Source of the DNA: Chamaea fasciata
Taxonomy: Eukaryota > Chordata > Aves > Passeriformes > Sylviidae
Direction: 5' to 3'
Length of the DNA stretch: 64,000 nt
Assembly: GCA_029207755.1 (NCBI GenBank)
Contig: JARCOQ010000002.1
Location: 39,504,244-39,568,243, forward strand
Shown here one piece after another: positions 39,382 through 51,576 of this stretch. Every line of letters begins with the position of its first letter. Within the stretch, counting starts at the first letter, position 1. The notes under the pieces are model-generated. The model did no database searches and had not been told where the DNA came from. It was given only the letters and a program-made list of their open reading frames with translations. The position numbers were made by a program, and so were the translations under genes.

Positions 39382-40311
39382 GTAAGAAAAAGATAAAAAG
39401 GTTATTTTTACAGCACTGTCAAAAACAAGAACTGCTTTAATATAATAATGGACCTAATCTCTTTTCACTGGTAAACATCTGTGTGTCCAGTAATCGCAGT
39501 TCCAATGGTGATTTTCTTTGTAGTGAGGAGTCAGCTTGTTTTAATTACAGGAATATTGTTTAACTTACAGAAATTTCAAACAAAACTATTCCCTGCTCTT
39601 CTACTCCATCTGAGCTGCCCTACTTCTTATCTTTTGCTTAAGTCATTGTGGTCTTCCTTCTGACACTACTGCTGCTCTTAAATTAGGCTGTTTAGCAGTC
39701 TCCTCAAACAACTGCTCCTAAGCAGCCTCTTCCCCCAATTTTTTCACACCTTCCCTCACTTACAGCATATGGATTTTTTTTACAGCAAGATAGGAAAGTA
39801 AAAAAACATTGCTTAATTTAAAATACCTTGTATTCTAATTGTTCCTTTGTCTTGCACACTCTACTGTGAACAGTTACTACATTTTCATAAATTTCATTGC
39901 ATTTCTAATTAGGATGATACTGTGGGAGATCAGAAAAACAAAATATCCTTTTTGGGTCTCTTGAAAGTTACGATGGACTCATAAGATTTGGAACCATTGA
40001 CAATAACTTGGGTAGAATGAAGGAAGGTAAAGAAGCTAAAGAAGGACTGAGAATCTGAGGAAAATACATAGGCACTTAGACACATTTTAAGAAGCAGAAA
40101 TAGACAGAGATAGGATTTGGACAAAGCCTCAGATGGGAACTACATGTCAGAACACTTTCAGATTATTCTTCATTCCTCTTTGGTATTTAGGATGCTTAGA
40201 CAGATTATTTTGTGTTTTGATGTTTCATCAGTTGAATAATTTTTAACTAACTTGTTGCAGCACTGTGAAGACCGCATGGCTGCGTCCACAGTGACCTCCC
40301 CACAGGCATGG

Positions 40312-40505
40312 GAGCTGCTGTTAGGTCCCCCCAGGACAATCTCTGCTCCAGGCTAAGCAAGCCCAGCTTTCCCAGCCTCTCCTCACAAGGCAGCTGCTCC
40401 ACCCCCAACAGCCTCTCCTGCACTTGTACTAGTTGATCAAAGTCTTTCCCATTGTGGCACCCAAAATTGGATGCCCTGTTTCAGATGAAGTCTAACAAAC
40501 CTATC
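40312..40505 (-). mobile_element. CR1 LINE fragment (minus orientation), old
   Basis: CTGTTAGGTCCCCCCAGGAC, CTCCAGGCTAAGCAAGCCCA and CCTCTCCTCACAAGGCAGCT follow the reverse complement of CR1 ORF2 near its C-terminus in order. The match then fades through a segment resembling the usual CACCCAGAACTGGACGCAGT. It is truncated on both sides and diverged. Its boundaries are approximate, and the homologous part may begin a few tens of bases earlier. Confidence 0.8.
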
Positions 40506-43500
40506 TGCAGTTGTAATCAGACATATTTATGTTTTCCTACTTTAAATAATGGTGTAGTTTCTAGCTGATATTACATTTCACTACAATCACAGAACAGCAC
40601 TGAAGTGATTTGATTCCCATTCGTGCATGTGGAATGTTTCCTTTCAAACTCTCCGCCTCATCTTCTTCAAGCTCCCCATACTGTGAAACTCAACAGCTTG
40701 ATAGCAGAAGCTTCAGATGCTTCATACTTTGTCCCATTAAGAAAAGGAGGAAATGAAAATTAAATAAAAAGCACAAGGTAGTTTCATCGCACATTATTTT
40801 TTTAAAAACCTCACTTTTTCCACCACTATTATTCTTTCCTTAATTGTGTACCATATTTCATCGGCAGTACAAAATCTTCTGAACCTTAATGATTGAAACA
40901 AATTTCTATGTTTCCAAATGATACATATCAGAAAGGGCAAAAAACATTCTGGAAAAAGTTTATCCTTAGATAGGTTGCACCCCTGGTATTATGCTCTTTC
41001 AGACTGAGTAAATATTTTCCGTTTTCACAAGGGTGATTCGGTATTTTGATAGACCATGTGCAGTTAAAATATAGGCTTAGGTTTTTCTGATAAACTGAAG
41101 TTTGAGAATGTTAGATTTCATCCAGCTGTCATGTTTTTAGGCTCCTTCTTCTTTTTGCCCAATGTTTAACAAACTAAGCCCCTATTTGCTAAAACATTCT
41201 TATAACTCAAATAAAACTCTTCTTAATGCATATTCATTTTCAATATTCTTTGCAACTTTATCTCTGTAAAAATGAATCAATAAATCATAATACTGATCAT
41301 CAAAAACAAAATCTTTGGAAAAACAAAGCATGCAATGTGTGATGAATTTTCTTTTGGTGCCTAGTATTCATTTCTGGGTAACATTTCCCCATTATTGTCA
41401 TCAGAAAGAACAGAGTCTTTAACTCAAGAAAAAAATATAGAATCTACACAGAGTTATTAAACTGCAACAATAAAACATTGAATCTGCTTTAAACAAAGAA
41501 CCGAATAAATCAAAAAAAATCCCAAACTGTTACACATATAGTTCTTTGAAAAATGGCATCGTGCACATAATATGTATGACACTCTTGGAATGTCAGAGCC
41601 TTCATGATCAGCTTCATTCAGGCAGTCAGTTTTTCCTGAACTTCAGATATTCCTGAAATTCAGAGTCTGTTGCCTCTGTATTCCAAAATACCTTTCACTG
41701 ATTTTGGGAATTATCACTTTGGTATCCTTTTCAGATGCCAAAGAGACAGGAAACCAGTAATAGTTTTCATTGCCTTACAACAGATTTCATATGGGTTTTC
41801 AAATTAGCACATCATTACCTATCTCAGTGAACCCATTGATGTATTACTTTTCACAGTCTCTCTATTACTATTTTTTTTATCTGAAAGCATCAAGAGAAAC
41901 TGTCTATTAGAATGATGCCCAGTTCTAATATCATAGTTCTCAGTTTTTAAAGGACAATTATGTGATAGTTCATACTTCAGAATAAACATGGTACAAACCT
42001 CTCTGCTCATGACCCAAGCAGAATAACCTGGCTATTTGCACTGATAGTAGGTGTTACCCACAAGTGCAAATTGGCAGGTTGCCCTTGCACTGGGTGGAAA
42101 TCCAAAAATATTCGTCTCCCAGCTGAGAAAGGGACTCTGACTCGTGTTCAGATAAGAGTTGAGACTCATCAGGCTGAATGGTAGCTGTGTAGACAAGCCA
42201 CAGAGGCGGCAAATGTATGATTCCGGTTCCATTATTTTACACTTAAATGAAAATCCGCATCTGTAGTTTAATGGCACAAGAAAATTTGACTGGAGACTAA
42301 AGTCTTTTTTTTATCCCCTCACCTCACTTATTTTATCGCTCCTTGTCCAAGATAGTAACAACACCTTATATTTCTCCATTATCTAAAAATACCTATGAAA
42401 ATAATTATTCAGATTGTGTAAGGAAACCAATAGAATAATAAACAAGTTTCAACTTGCTTTAATTTTTTAATTAAACTCTAATCTTGTTACTTAGCTCATA
42501 TTTAGTTAACATGATTGCTTTTCATTGCTACTTCCATTGGAACAGATAATACCACAATTTTCTGGCACATCTAACTTACAGCCAGCTGCTGCATTTCTGT
42601 CAGTTCTAGCATTGATACATATTTTACAGGTCCACAAGTTGCAAAGAGCCAATAATATGAATTTAAACATGTCTGGCATTCCACTAAGACAGTCGGGGCA
42701 TTTGAAGCCTGGGGGCAAAACATCAATTACATTATCTATTCATGGGGAAACATGGAGAGAGAGAAATTGAGTAGAATCGAAGTTTAACCTGCTAATCATG
42801 CATGCAAACTTGATTTTATGAGGTAACAATGTAATGCACTCTATTAGTAGCAGTCTGTACACTGGCTTCATTTGTAATATGTCCTTGTGTTCCATTAAGT
42901 TGCCCTTATTCTCAGCTAGAATTCCTTCACAGCATGACAGGAAATGTTTCTGTCTGAAGAAAAAAGTTGACCATTTTAGACTGGCTTTATTTAAAGGGGT
43001 TTTTGTTGTTGGGGATAGTGTTTTATTTGTGATTTGTATAAAAGTTCCAGCTTTTCCCATTATCAAAACTAAAAATTTTTGAACTAGGAAAAAATAAAAA
43101 ATAATTTAAAAAAAAGGATAACCCACTGTATCTGGGACATTTGCAGATGATGGCATGGTTTACTACAGCTTTTTTAGGAAACATGCTTTTTCCATGAAGA
43201 AAAATAAAAGGAGAAAGTCGGATGTAATCACTGACTGGAGGCTACTTCGACTTTGGATTGCAGGCTCAGACTAATATTGACAAGGAATCCAAATGTGCGT
43301 ATGACAGAAGATAGGGCAGAAAAGCACCTGCATTTGTCCCATATCATATTTTTATGCCACAGCATTCAGGATTTCAGCCCTATAGGTGGTGATTTGGAGA
43401 CTATTCAGGCAGAGTCCTGCAGAGAACTGAATTCAATCTCATAATTAATTACAAATATGAATAATACAGAGGAAATTAAAACAATATTTCAGATGCTGAG

Positions 43501-46247
43501 ACCAGTAGGCACATCCTGGTTTTCCAGTAGTTGAATATGTGTGTCATCCACTTCTGAGATGCTGGCGTGCTGTACATTTCATTCCTGGACAGCTGAGATG
43601 TGTCTTGTTATTCTGGGAGGGTGACAACTTGAGGGTCACCAACTCTGTGGTCTTTCACAGAGTGAAAGCATTTTCACTTAACTGGGAAACATTCACTTAA
43701 CAGAAACATTTCCTGTTTCCTAGATGTGCACTGCAGGAGATATACAGAGATACACACACATCTACATACATGCATATAGAGGGAGAATGGAAACCAACTG
43801 AGAAGAAAAAACTGAATGTGTTATAGGTTCGGTCTCACATTAAAAAGTTCTGCCAAGCTGCTGACAAGCCCTCTTTCCCCCGCCCATAATTTTTTGCAGT
43901 TAAAAAGTGTTGCTTTTCAGAGTACATCTGTATTTTAAGTTCTAAAAAGCTTTAACATAAATAAAAACAATAGCAACAGCAACCCTTGAGCAAAGGTACA
44001 AGTAATTTCTTAAGGATTAAAGCCAAGTTTATTTTTTATCCCCCCAAAATGTAGCAATATCAGCATTTTCCTTATTTTTTCTTTAATTGACAAAAGTTTC
44101 AGAATTTATATAGAAAATATCCATGTGGAAAATATCTTAAAAAATACAGGATTCAGCAGAGTAAGAAAGACATTGTGAACTAAGTATGGAATTGGGATTT
44201 GGGTAATCTGGACTCATTTGGTTATGAGAAAACTATGAATTTGGATTGCTCTGATTAACATCTCTTAGTCTAAAAACAGGAGTTTAGTAAGGCCCTTACT
44301 TCTCTTTGTCTTTCCTTTAGCTCATCTATTTCCTATTAAAGGATAGGGACCAAATCTAAATCCAGGTTTCTACTACAATAATGCAATTATTGGACTCAAT
44401 TGTAATTAATTATAATTTTGGCTGCTAAATACTTTTGCTTTGCCCAAAAAATAAGATAGACTGTAAAATTAAGAATATGTATTTTTTTCTTGGTAATGAA
44501 CAAAACACATTGAAATAAGTCACTAGATATTTCCTTGGGGAAAAAAAAAAGCAAACAAATCAAAACACAAAGCAGAAACACTTTAAAATTATTAATTATT
44601 CATTCAATAACATTAAAAAATATTTACAAAACTGAAATGTTAAAAAGAACATGAACTGGCTTACAAATATTTTCAGCTTTTCAAGGTTCAGTGTAATATT
44701 TTCCTTTCTATTAGGAAAGGAATCTAGAGCTAGTTTAAAACCATTTTTTAGTTCATTCACTGACATAGAAGCACAGAGTTGAAAACTCCATTTAAACAAA
44801 ATTCTTATTTATTTTCTTTAGCAAATTAGAACTAAAATAATAATTTTGGAATAAGTTAAAAATCTCTGTCAACTCAAGATGAAATACTCTCATCTGTCTT
44901 TCTAGTTTTAATTTTTCTATTTTTAAAAACTGAAGCAAAATACAAATTAGACCCTTTTTTCAAAGTCAAATTGCTCTGCTTCCTTTGTTATAATATGAAA
45001 ATAAAATTCTTAATAAGTATTAATATTTTTCCCAAAATTGAGTACCAAAAATCTTTGAATCATCTCATCTTTGCAGTCTACCGTTTTCATTGAAAAAATA
45101 AGCAAAAAACCTAAACTAAAAAAACCCACAGATAATCCATCAGCCATGCAGACTGAAGAGAAAGGAATTTTTTAAATCTAATTAAATCACCACAAAGCTC
45201 AGAGTAATGTTCAAAAACTCAGACACAGTGGAAGTCTGGAAGGAAAGTGAACATCTACCCCATATTTTGGTGGTTTCATAGCTACAGTATTACCCACCAT
45301 TTCTAAAGCTTCCCCATTTAAATGCTTTACATCTAAATATAGATTGAAAATATATAGATGACACAATCATCATTTTTCAGCACTTTATAACCACTCTTCC
45401 CATACACAAAACCCTCAGCAACAGCAATTCTGTGTATATATTTCATCCTAAATTAAAACTCTCCACTTTTCATCCATATTTATCTTGTAATGATAAGTCA
45501 CACATGAATTGTTAAACAATTGTCATGACTTCATGTATAAGCTTTATCCTTCCATATCACCTTTTCTTCATTTATATCTCAAGTATCTTATCAAATGCTT
45601 TGTAGGACTGCTGAGGGCTACAATCTCTGTGCCTGTTCTTAGAAAAAATGTTAATGGGATTTTTGTTTGGTTTAGAGGAGATAAGTTTTAATAGAGTCTA
45701 ATTTGACTTTCACTTCCAGCATATCACAGTAATTTCATGAAATTGGAAAACAGTAAGGAAAAAATCCTGCTGTTTGCATTCAAATCAAACTCCCAGTACA
45801 TTCATTTCAAGATTTTTGTTTGTTTGCTCTAAGTGCGGGGGTGTATTTTTTCAGAAAAAAAATACCAAACTTCTCAGCTTTGAGAAACCCTAAACTGAAA
45901 AGGTCCCAATGTCCTTGTTCCCCAGGCACATGTATCCTGTTTCCAAGTTTAGACATCATATTTACATATCTGGTGCAAGTGCATCTCCATAAGTGTCATT
46001 GCTGAGAATTAACAGCAAAAAGATTTGGAAGTCATTAATTGCATGGCAACAAACTTAGGACATGAATGAGTAAATTCAGATGTAACATTGATATAAAGAG
46101 GTGGTGTTGAAAGCGTGGCTGATGTACAGCCTTGGTGCCTGGCAAAAAAACATTTTATTTTAATAGTTTTCTTCACTTAATAGTTACACATTTTAAACTG
46201 TCTCCCTCTAACTGTGTTTACTCTGCTTTGCTGCCGAGCAGAGGAAA

Positions 46248-46387
46248 TTTATTCTTTTGTCACATTTATTCTTTTAATGGTTATTCATTTGAAAGAGTTT
46301 CACTGTGTGAGTGTACATTTTGGTTTTGTGCAAAAGAAATTCATCGTTTTGACAGTTTTATTCTTTTAACGTTTATTCATTCAAATA
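46248..46387. repeat. Diverged 30-bp direct repeat with TTTATTCTTTT cores
   Basis: TTTATTCTTTT occurs at 46248, 46265 and 46357. The last two copies extend to about 30 bases with similar TTATTCATT continuations, 92 bp apart. AT-richness makes some similarity expected by chance, but the extended match is more than a homopolymer effect. Confidence 0.6.
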
Positions 46388-46797
46388 GGGCCACAGTCGG
46401 CAGTGCTGTTAACAAGAAAACTCTAGAAAGAGGGTGCTGCAGGTTAAATAAGTCCATCATATTGGATGCTTCAAAGGAATACAGCATACTCTCTCATTTC
46501 TAATGTGGCAGGCACCTACATAAAAACTCCATTTGTCTCTATAATTTACCCAAAAATACCTTAGAGAGGCAAGAGAAAAATGGGTGCTAAACAAGGTTTA
46601 AATATGCTCCATTAGAGATGGTATCATAATTTTTGGATGTTAATTAACTGTTAGACGAGGCTTCATCTGCATCTTTTCATGCGAGAACATTTGTCACACT
46701 GTTGAACATCGATAGTATTCTTTCTACTCCTTTTTTAAAGCCAGAGGGAAAATCTGTTTCTGAAAGGAAAACTTCATTACCTTTTCACCATGTCAAA

Positions 46798-46831
46798 GGG
46801 AGGGAGGGAGGCAGCAGGCAGGCAGGCAGGA
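46798..46831 (+). repeat. GGGA/GGCA simple repeat
   Basis: Short runs of GGGA and then GGCA tetranucleotides, each only a few units long. Confidence 0.85.
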
Positions 46832-48196
46832 AGTCAAAGGCACCATATTTGCATATTTGCCAGATGAACACAGGTTTATTGGAGAGAAACACATTAGAAA
46901 TCTCCCCTATCAGTCTGATAAGAGCCACAGATAAAATAACACCTGTCTCATTTCCCACAGTATGAATCAGAATCAGTGCATACACTTTGTAGGGTCACAT
47001 CATTTATGAGGAAAAGCAGAGTCGGGCTTCTGTTTTTTTTAGAGGAGTTCCGGGTTCAAAAAGCAGCTACCCAAATGAATTCTGAAGGCTTAGGTGGACA
47101 CACAGGATCTAATAAAAACTGCATTTTTCATTGAACTCAAGCTATCAATGGCACAGGAAACAGAGAGGACTGTGTACATTTATTTAAATGCATTTTATTT
47201 TGCATAGTTCAAAGGTACAGTGCTACTCACTGAATAAGTTAAACAACATGCAATAAGGCCTAATCACCTAAAGGCTCACAGTACATTTCTACCCAATGAC
47301 CTCTGTACAGCTGTAAAGAAGAAAATAAAAAGTTTGAATCTTAAGATATATTTAATCAAATAGACAATGCAGGTATTGGCTCCTCACAGTAAATAAACTC
47401 AAGACTTTGGCCATTTGAGGAGTTTCATCAGAAGCAATAAACAAAGTAAAATAATTTATCTAATTCCTATGGAACAATTGAAACTTCTGGTTTTGCAAAA
47501 TATGATAATCCAAATAAAAATGGTGATTATAGTTACAATTTACTTTAAAGAATTTCATCCTTTGCTCATGTGCTTTAAAGCTGCAATGATGAGCTCAATT
47601 TTTCAAGAACTGTGGGTAGTATTGCTTCCAGCATTTTGCAAGAAACAGTGAGGGAACTTTGAGGTTAGTTGCTTTAAAACTCCTGAAAGTTGGCTCCCCA
47701 GTAGAGCAATTAAAAATAGATTTACAATAATTAAAATTTTCTAAATCACTAACTACCTGAAAAATAACAGAGAAATTATTAATTATGTCCTAAGATTTTA
47801 CCTGAAATCTGAAATATGTCAGGTTTCCTGGCATTTCAAGTTGTTTGCTAGTAAATGACAAACATTAACAAGATAATTCCTGTTTTATCTCTTAGGTGAT
47901 CTGTACACTGAAATTTTTACCAATCTGCAGAAGACCTAGTGCTTAAGCAGTTTTTTATTCCAACACTATTTTCATTATCAGCTTGTGTTTTGTTTGATTT
48001 TTCCTGGCTTGTGTGTGCAATTCTCTGAAATGAAGCTTGAGCAAATTTTCTTTACCACAGAGTGCTATGTTTTTATTTCTGCTCTGATTTAACAGTCTCA
48101 TGTCTTCTGCAGCAACTTATTACTATGGGGAAAACTTCAATAACTTGGATATTCTGGTTTGTTTTGTTTTCTTTTGTTTTTCCTTTTTGCACACAG

Positions 48197-48267
48197 TGCC
48201 AAAGACACCTCCAGCTAACGTAAGTGGCAGAAGTGGAAGGCGACATGAATTAGTAATAGCATGGGAG
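48197..48267 (+). CDS. CNTN5: CNTN5 exon: start of FN3-2 (71-nt small exon)
   Basis: The shortest exon here, starting in phase 1 after tgcacacag and ending in phase 0 at TGGGAG|gtaagg. The split codon G+TG gives Val, followed by [20 protein letters not shown] and AWE. It encodes the A and B strands of FN3-2 with the conserved Trp. NVS is a potential N-glycosylation sequon. The basic GRSGRRHE stretch matches contactin-5; as I recall, contactin-4 has a Gly/Ser-rich stretch here. The acceptor is preceded by a T-rich tract broken by a CACA, so it may be a relatively weak site. Confidence 0.95.
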
Positions 48268-50418
48268 GTAAGGGATTTTTCTCTTTAAAGGTTTTGTTTC
48301 ATGTTAACTTCTTTGAGACCAAAGTAAGAAGTACTCTGCTGGGGTTTCCTTACAACAAATCTTGCCCACACATAAAAACAAAATACTACTCTTAAATTTG
48401 TTCTAAAATTTCAAAATACTGTGGATTTTTCTGAGGTTTGAGTAGAAGATATTATGGCATCAGCTCTGAAGTTCTATTAATTCATCAGACTGATACAATG
48501 CTTTGGTTTATTTGATTTTTCTGGATTTTATGTAAACACCAGATGAAATAATACCTAAGAGAAGACAAAGGAAAGACTTGTAAAAATTTTTGAACGTAAA
48601 TAAATAAACGATTATTTCTAATTGTTCAATAAAAATAAACTAAAGAGAATCTTGAGAATGTATTTGTGATGCAAGATGCAACACAGATGTGTGGTCATGC
48701 CAGTGGGAGAGTTGCTTTCTCTGCTAATCATAAAAAACAGTAGAACAGAGACTCTTCTTAAGGAGTTTTCAAAACTTCTGGATTCATCATAAACACTTTC
48801 ACATTCATAAAAATTCATATATACATACATATATATATATGTGTACATACATATATATATATGCATACATATTCAAGAAAAATTCCATCAAATAAAGATA
48901 TGGACTTATAAGGAAAAAGGTTTTAGCTTGTCCAATTTGAGCAGTGATCCACATAGTGGATCCACGTAGACACACCAAATTCTAATTAATTCAATTGGCA
49001 AATTTTAGGACATCTAAAGAGACTGTCTTCTGTTGGTACATCTGCCTTTTTTGACATCAGCTACCAAAGACAGCTGAGACAGGGCTGATTTCAGCTTGCT
49101 TTATGTTCAGTAAGGGTAAATATCAACATCTCTCTTATTAGAAGAGAATTTGCTGTATCCTGAACAGAAACACCGGGTGGCTAGAACTGTATCTGATGTG
49201 AATGGGCATAATTCCAGCCCCTAATAAGATATACTATTATGCAGTATTCATATTAAGTGTCTTTATAGCATTTACCAGGTGATCGGGTTGGGGCACTACT
49301 GGAGAATGTTGTAACTCCCACTCTGTCAAGGGACAAAGTTTTCTTCCCAAAGAAACCAGAGACCCAGGGATGAGACTAGGTTGCAAAGTCTGTCTTCATT
49401 TTGCATCCTCTGCCCATGGAGACATGATTCTTTTTTTTCCTGGGATGCTCAGTGCACAGTTTCAGAAGGATGGACAGAAAATTTTGTCTGCAAGTGAAGT
49501 TCCAGGTGATGAGACGTTCACTTGAAATGTGGAGGGGAGAGGATTCAGTGTCACCTGTGCCCTGGCTCTGATTCATTTCTCCATTTGCTGCACATCTATG
49601 ACGGGCATTTCAAGAGAGGGAGTTTAGACACCCATTTTTGGACATTTCACATAGGTTTAATAGGCAGACAGCTGTTAAATGAAACCAAGTCCCTAAGCTA
49701 GTCCATTGACTTCATAATAAATGTAAGCTACTGCTAATTTACTAATTAGCATGAGAAGTTCAATTATTAAATTGGACATGTAAGTTTTAGTTTTTGCAGT
49801 GCTGAGCCTCTAAAACAGATAACTTTTCTAACTGCCTGCTTATGTCTGATATGTCCCAATTAAAGTGGCTAATTTCACAGATCCTCTGAGGAGAGAAAAG
49901 AAAATGTGTTATTTTTCACCCAAAAAAAAGGACAGAACTTTTTGAGAATTAGAAAAACTTAGATTTATTACAAAGTATTCTAAGTGTTAAGTGGAACCCT
50001 GGAATTGAATCTCTAAGACTTAACACCCCATTAGGAACAGAATTTAAAACCCAAAGGAGTCCCACCACAGTAGGTATCACACACATCATCTTATTTACAA
50101 TATATTGCTCTATGTTTTTAACGAGGCCACTGATAGGGGCTATTCTACCTGCAGACAACTGGTTAAAGCATCCCACTAAAAAGTGGGATATATGAAGAGA
50201 AAACACTTTTCTGAGCACAAGAACTCATTCAGTCCTAGCACAATGATCTAACTATGGCAATTAGGTGAGGAAACTCTCTTAGAAGGTTCCTCTTAGGAAG
50301 CAACTGTCCTTATGAGGACAGATATGATGAGTAAAATCCTATAATGGAACTGTGACTTGTTTCTAAATCAGTAAAACTATTTCTGATCATAATTAAGTTT
50401 CTGAACTTATTTTTTCAG
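48268..50418 (+). other. CNTN5: Intron inside FN3-2 (2151 bp)
   Basis: A phase 0 intron, gtaagg to attttttcag. It contains an AT/ATAC dinucleotide-type repeat near 48816-48873 and otherwise unique AT-rich DNA. Confidence 0.9.
48816..48873. repeat. (AT/ATAC)n imperfect microsatellite
   Basis: Alternating AT runs broken by ATACAT units, about 58 bases in total. The Tyr/Met/Ile-rich antisense open frame across it is a repeat artefact. Confidence 0.9.
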
Positions 50419-50653
50419 CCAGTGTCAGAAGAGTTTCAGAGTGGAGAAGGATTTGGATATATTGTAGCCTTCAGACCTAATGGAACTCGTGGGTGGAAGG
50501 AAAAAATGGTGACATCTTCAGATGCCTCAAAATTCATCTACAGAGATGAAAGTGTGCCACCTCTGACTCCTTTTGAGGTGAAAGTTGGTGTTTACAACAA
50601 CAAAGGAGATGGTCCCTTCAGCCCTATTGTGGTCATCTGCTCAGCTGAAGGAG
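50419..50653 (+). CDS. CNTN5: CNTN5 exon: remainder of FN3-2
   Basis: The longest exon here, 235 nt, starting in phase 0 after ttttttcag and ending in phase 1 at GGAG|gtcagt. It encodes [52 protein letters not shown] and [18 protein letters not shown], then VVICSAEG. The conserved FN3 features are the FGY strand and the [12 protein letters not shown] loop and strand G region shared by contactins. NGT is a potential N-glycosylation sequon. With the 71-nt exon it makes a 306-nt phase 1-1 module equal to FN3-2. The donor gtcagt deviates from gtaagt at +3 but is still acceptable. Confidence 0.97.
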
Positions 50654-51536
50654 GTCAGTTCAACATGAAGTTAAATTACATATTGTGAACTATAATAAGC
50701 CTTTTATATACAATGCATCCTCTTATAGCACACTTTTTAAACCTTGAATTACAAAATTCTTTGCAGAGGTGCTAAACAACATTAAACAGGTTCTGCAGAG
50801 AAGGAAGTGGACTAACTTGCCAAACTTACCTAGAAAGCAAATTATAAAGTTTAGGAATAGACTTATATATTATATAAGACATCAGTGGTGTCTTCATCTT
50901 GTATGACTTTATCAGTCATAATTTTTAAAAAAGCCATGAAGGCTCATCCTTTATATGAAATCATTAGCCTTAATTTTAGACAGGGTTTCTCTAACACTGA
51001 GAAAAGAAAGTATGCTATTTTCTGATGTTTCTGAGATTCATGATCCTTCTTTTGATGGTTTAATCAGACAACAGCTCAAAGAATAAATAAATTCACTTTT
51101 GAATGTTCATTTCCTAGTTAATGCATTCTCGAAGTGCACAGAAATAATTTTTGTTTTAATTTTTATTTCATTAGGAGAAAGGTCTGACTTTGCATTAATG
51201 TCCCAGCCTTCAATGTGAATAATAGGAATAGCTCCCAAGAACAAATGAAAAAAATTCTTGAAAATTTCTATTGAGAATTGCTATAGATTTTAAACAGTAT
51301 GTTGTGGGGCAGAAAAGAACCAAACAGAAACAACCAACAAGCACTAATTGGTACTAGTAAAAGAAATTATTCTGTTTTGACAGGACCCAGTGTATGGAAA
51401 TGCACAAATGTATGCACAAAAAAGGCAAATAAATGTTTTCCACAAGAATATTTTCAGTAATTCCATTACTGAAATTCATAAATAAATAAATAAAATTCCT
51501 TTATTACACTATCTTGAGTTATTCCTCTGTCTCCTA

Positions 51537-51576
51537 TTAAGAGAATAAAATAATTCCTATTATTTTATTCTCTTAA
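51537..51576. repeat. Perfect inverted repeat, 18-bp arms, 4-nt loop
   Basis: TTAAGAGAATAAAATAAT at 51537-51554 is followed by the spacer TCCT and then its exact reverse complement, ATTATTTTATTCTCTTAA, at 51559-51576. The 8-mer TCCTATTA occurs at 51532-51539 and again at 51555-51562, so the left arm is bracketed by a direct repeat. No flanking transposon ends were recognised. Confidence 0.97.

Larger units (their letters stand above)
39382..48196 (+). other. CNTN5: Intron between FN3-1 and FN3-2 (8815 bp)
   Basis: A phase 1 intron, gtaaga to gcacacag. It contains an old CR1 remnant near 40312-40505, a diverged 30-bp direct repeat within 46248-46387 and a GGGA/GGCA simple repeat at 46798-46831. 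Long stretches are AT-rich unique DNA. No exon was recognised. Confidence 0.9.

Noticed and set aside
39117..39440. 107-codon open frame beginning before the FN3-1 exon
   Set aside because: The first 38 codons and the tail are intron; only 39232-39381 is bounded by splice sites and matches contactin-5.
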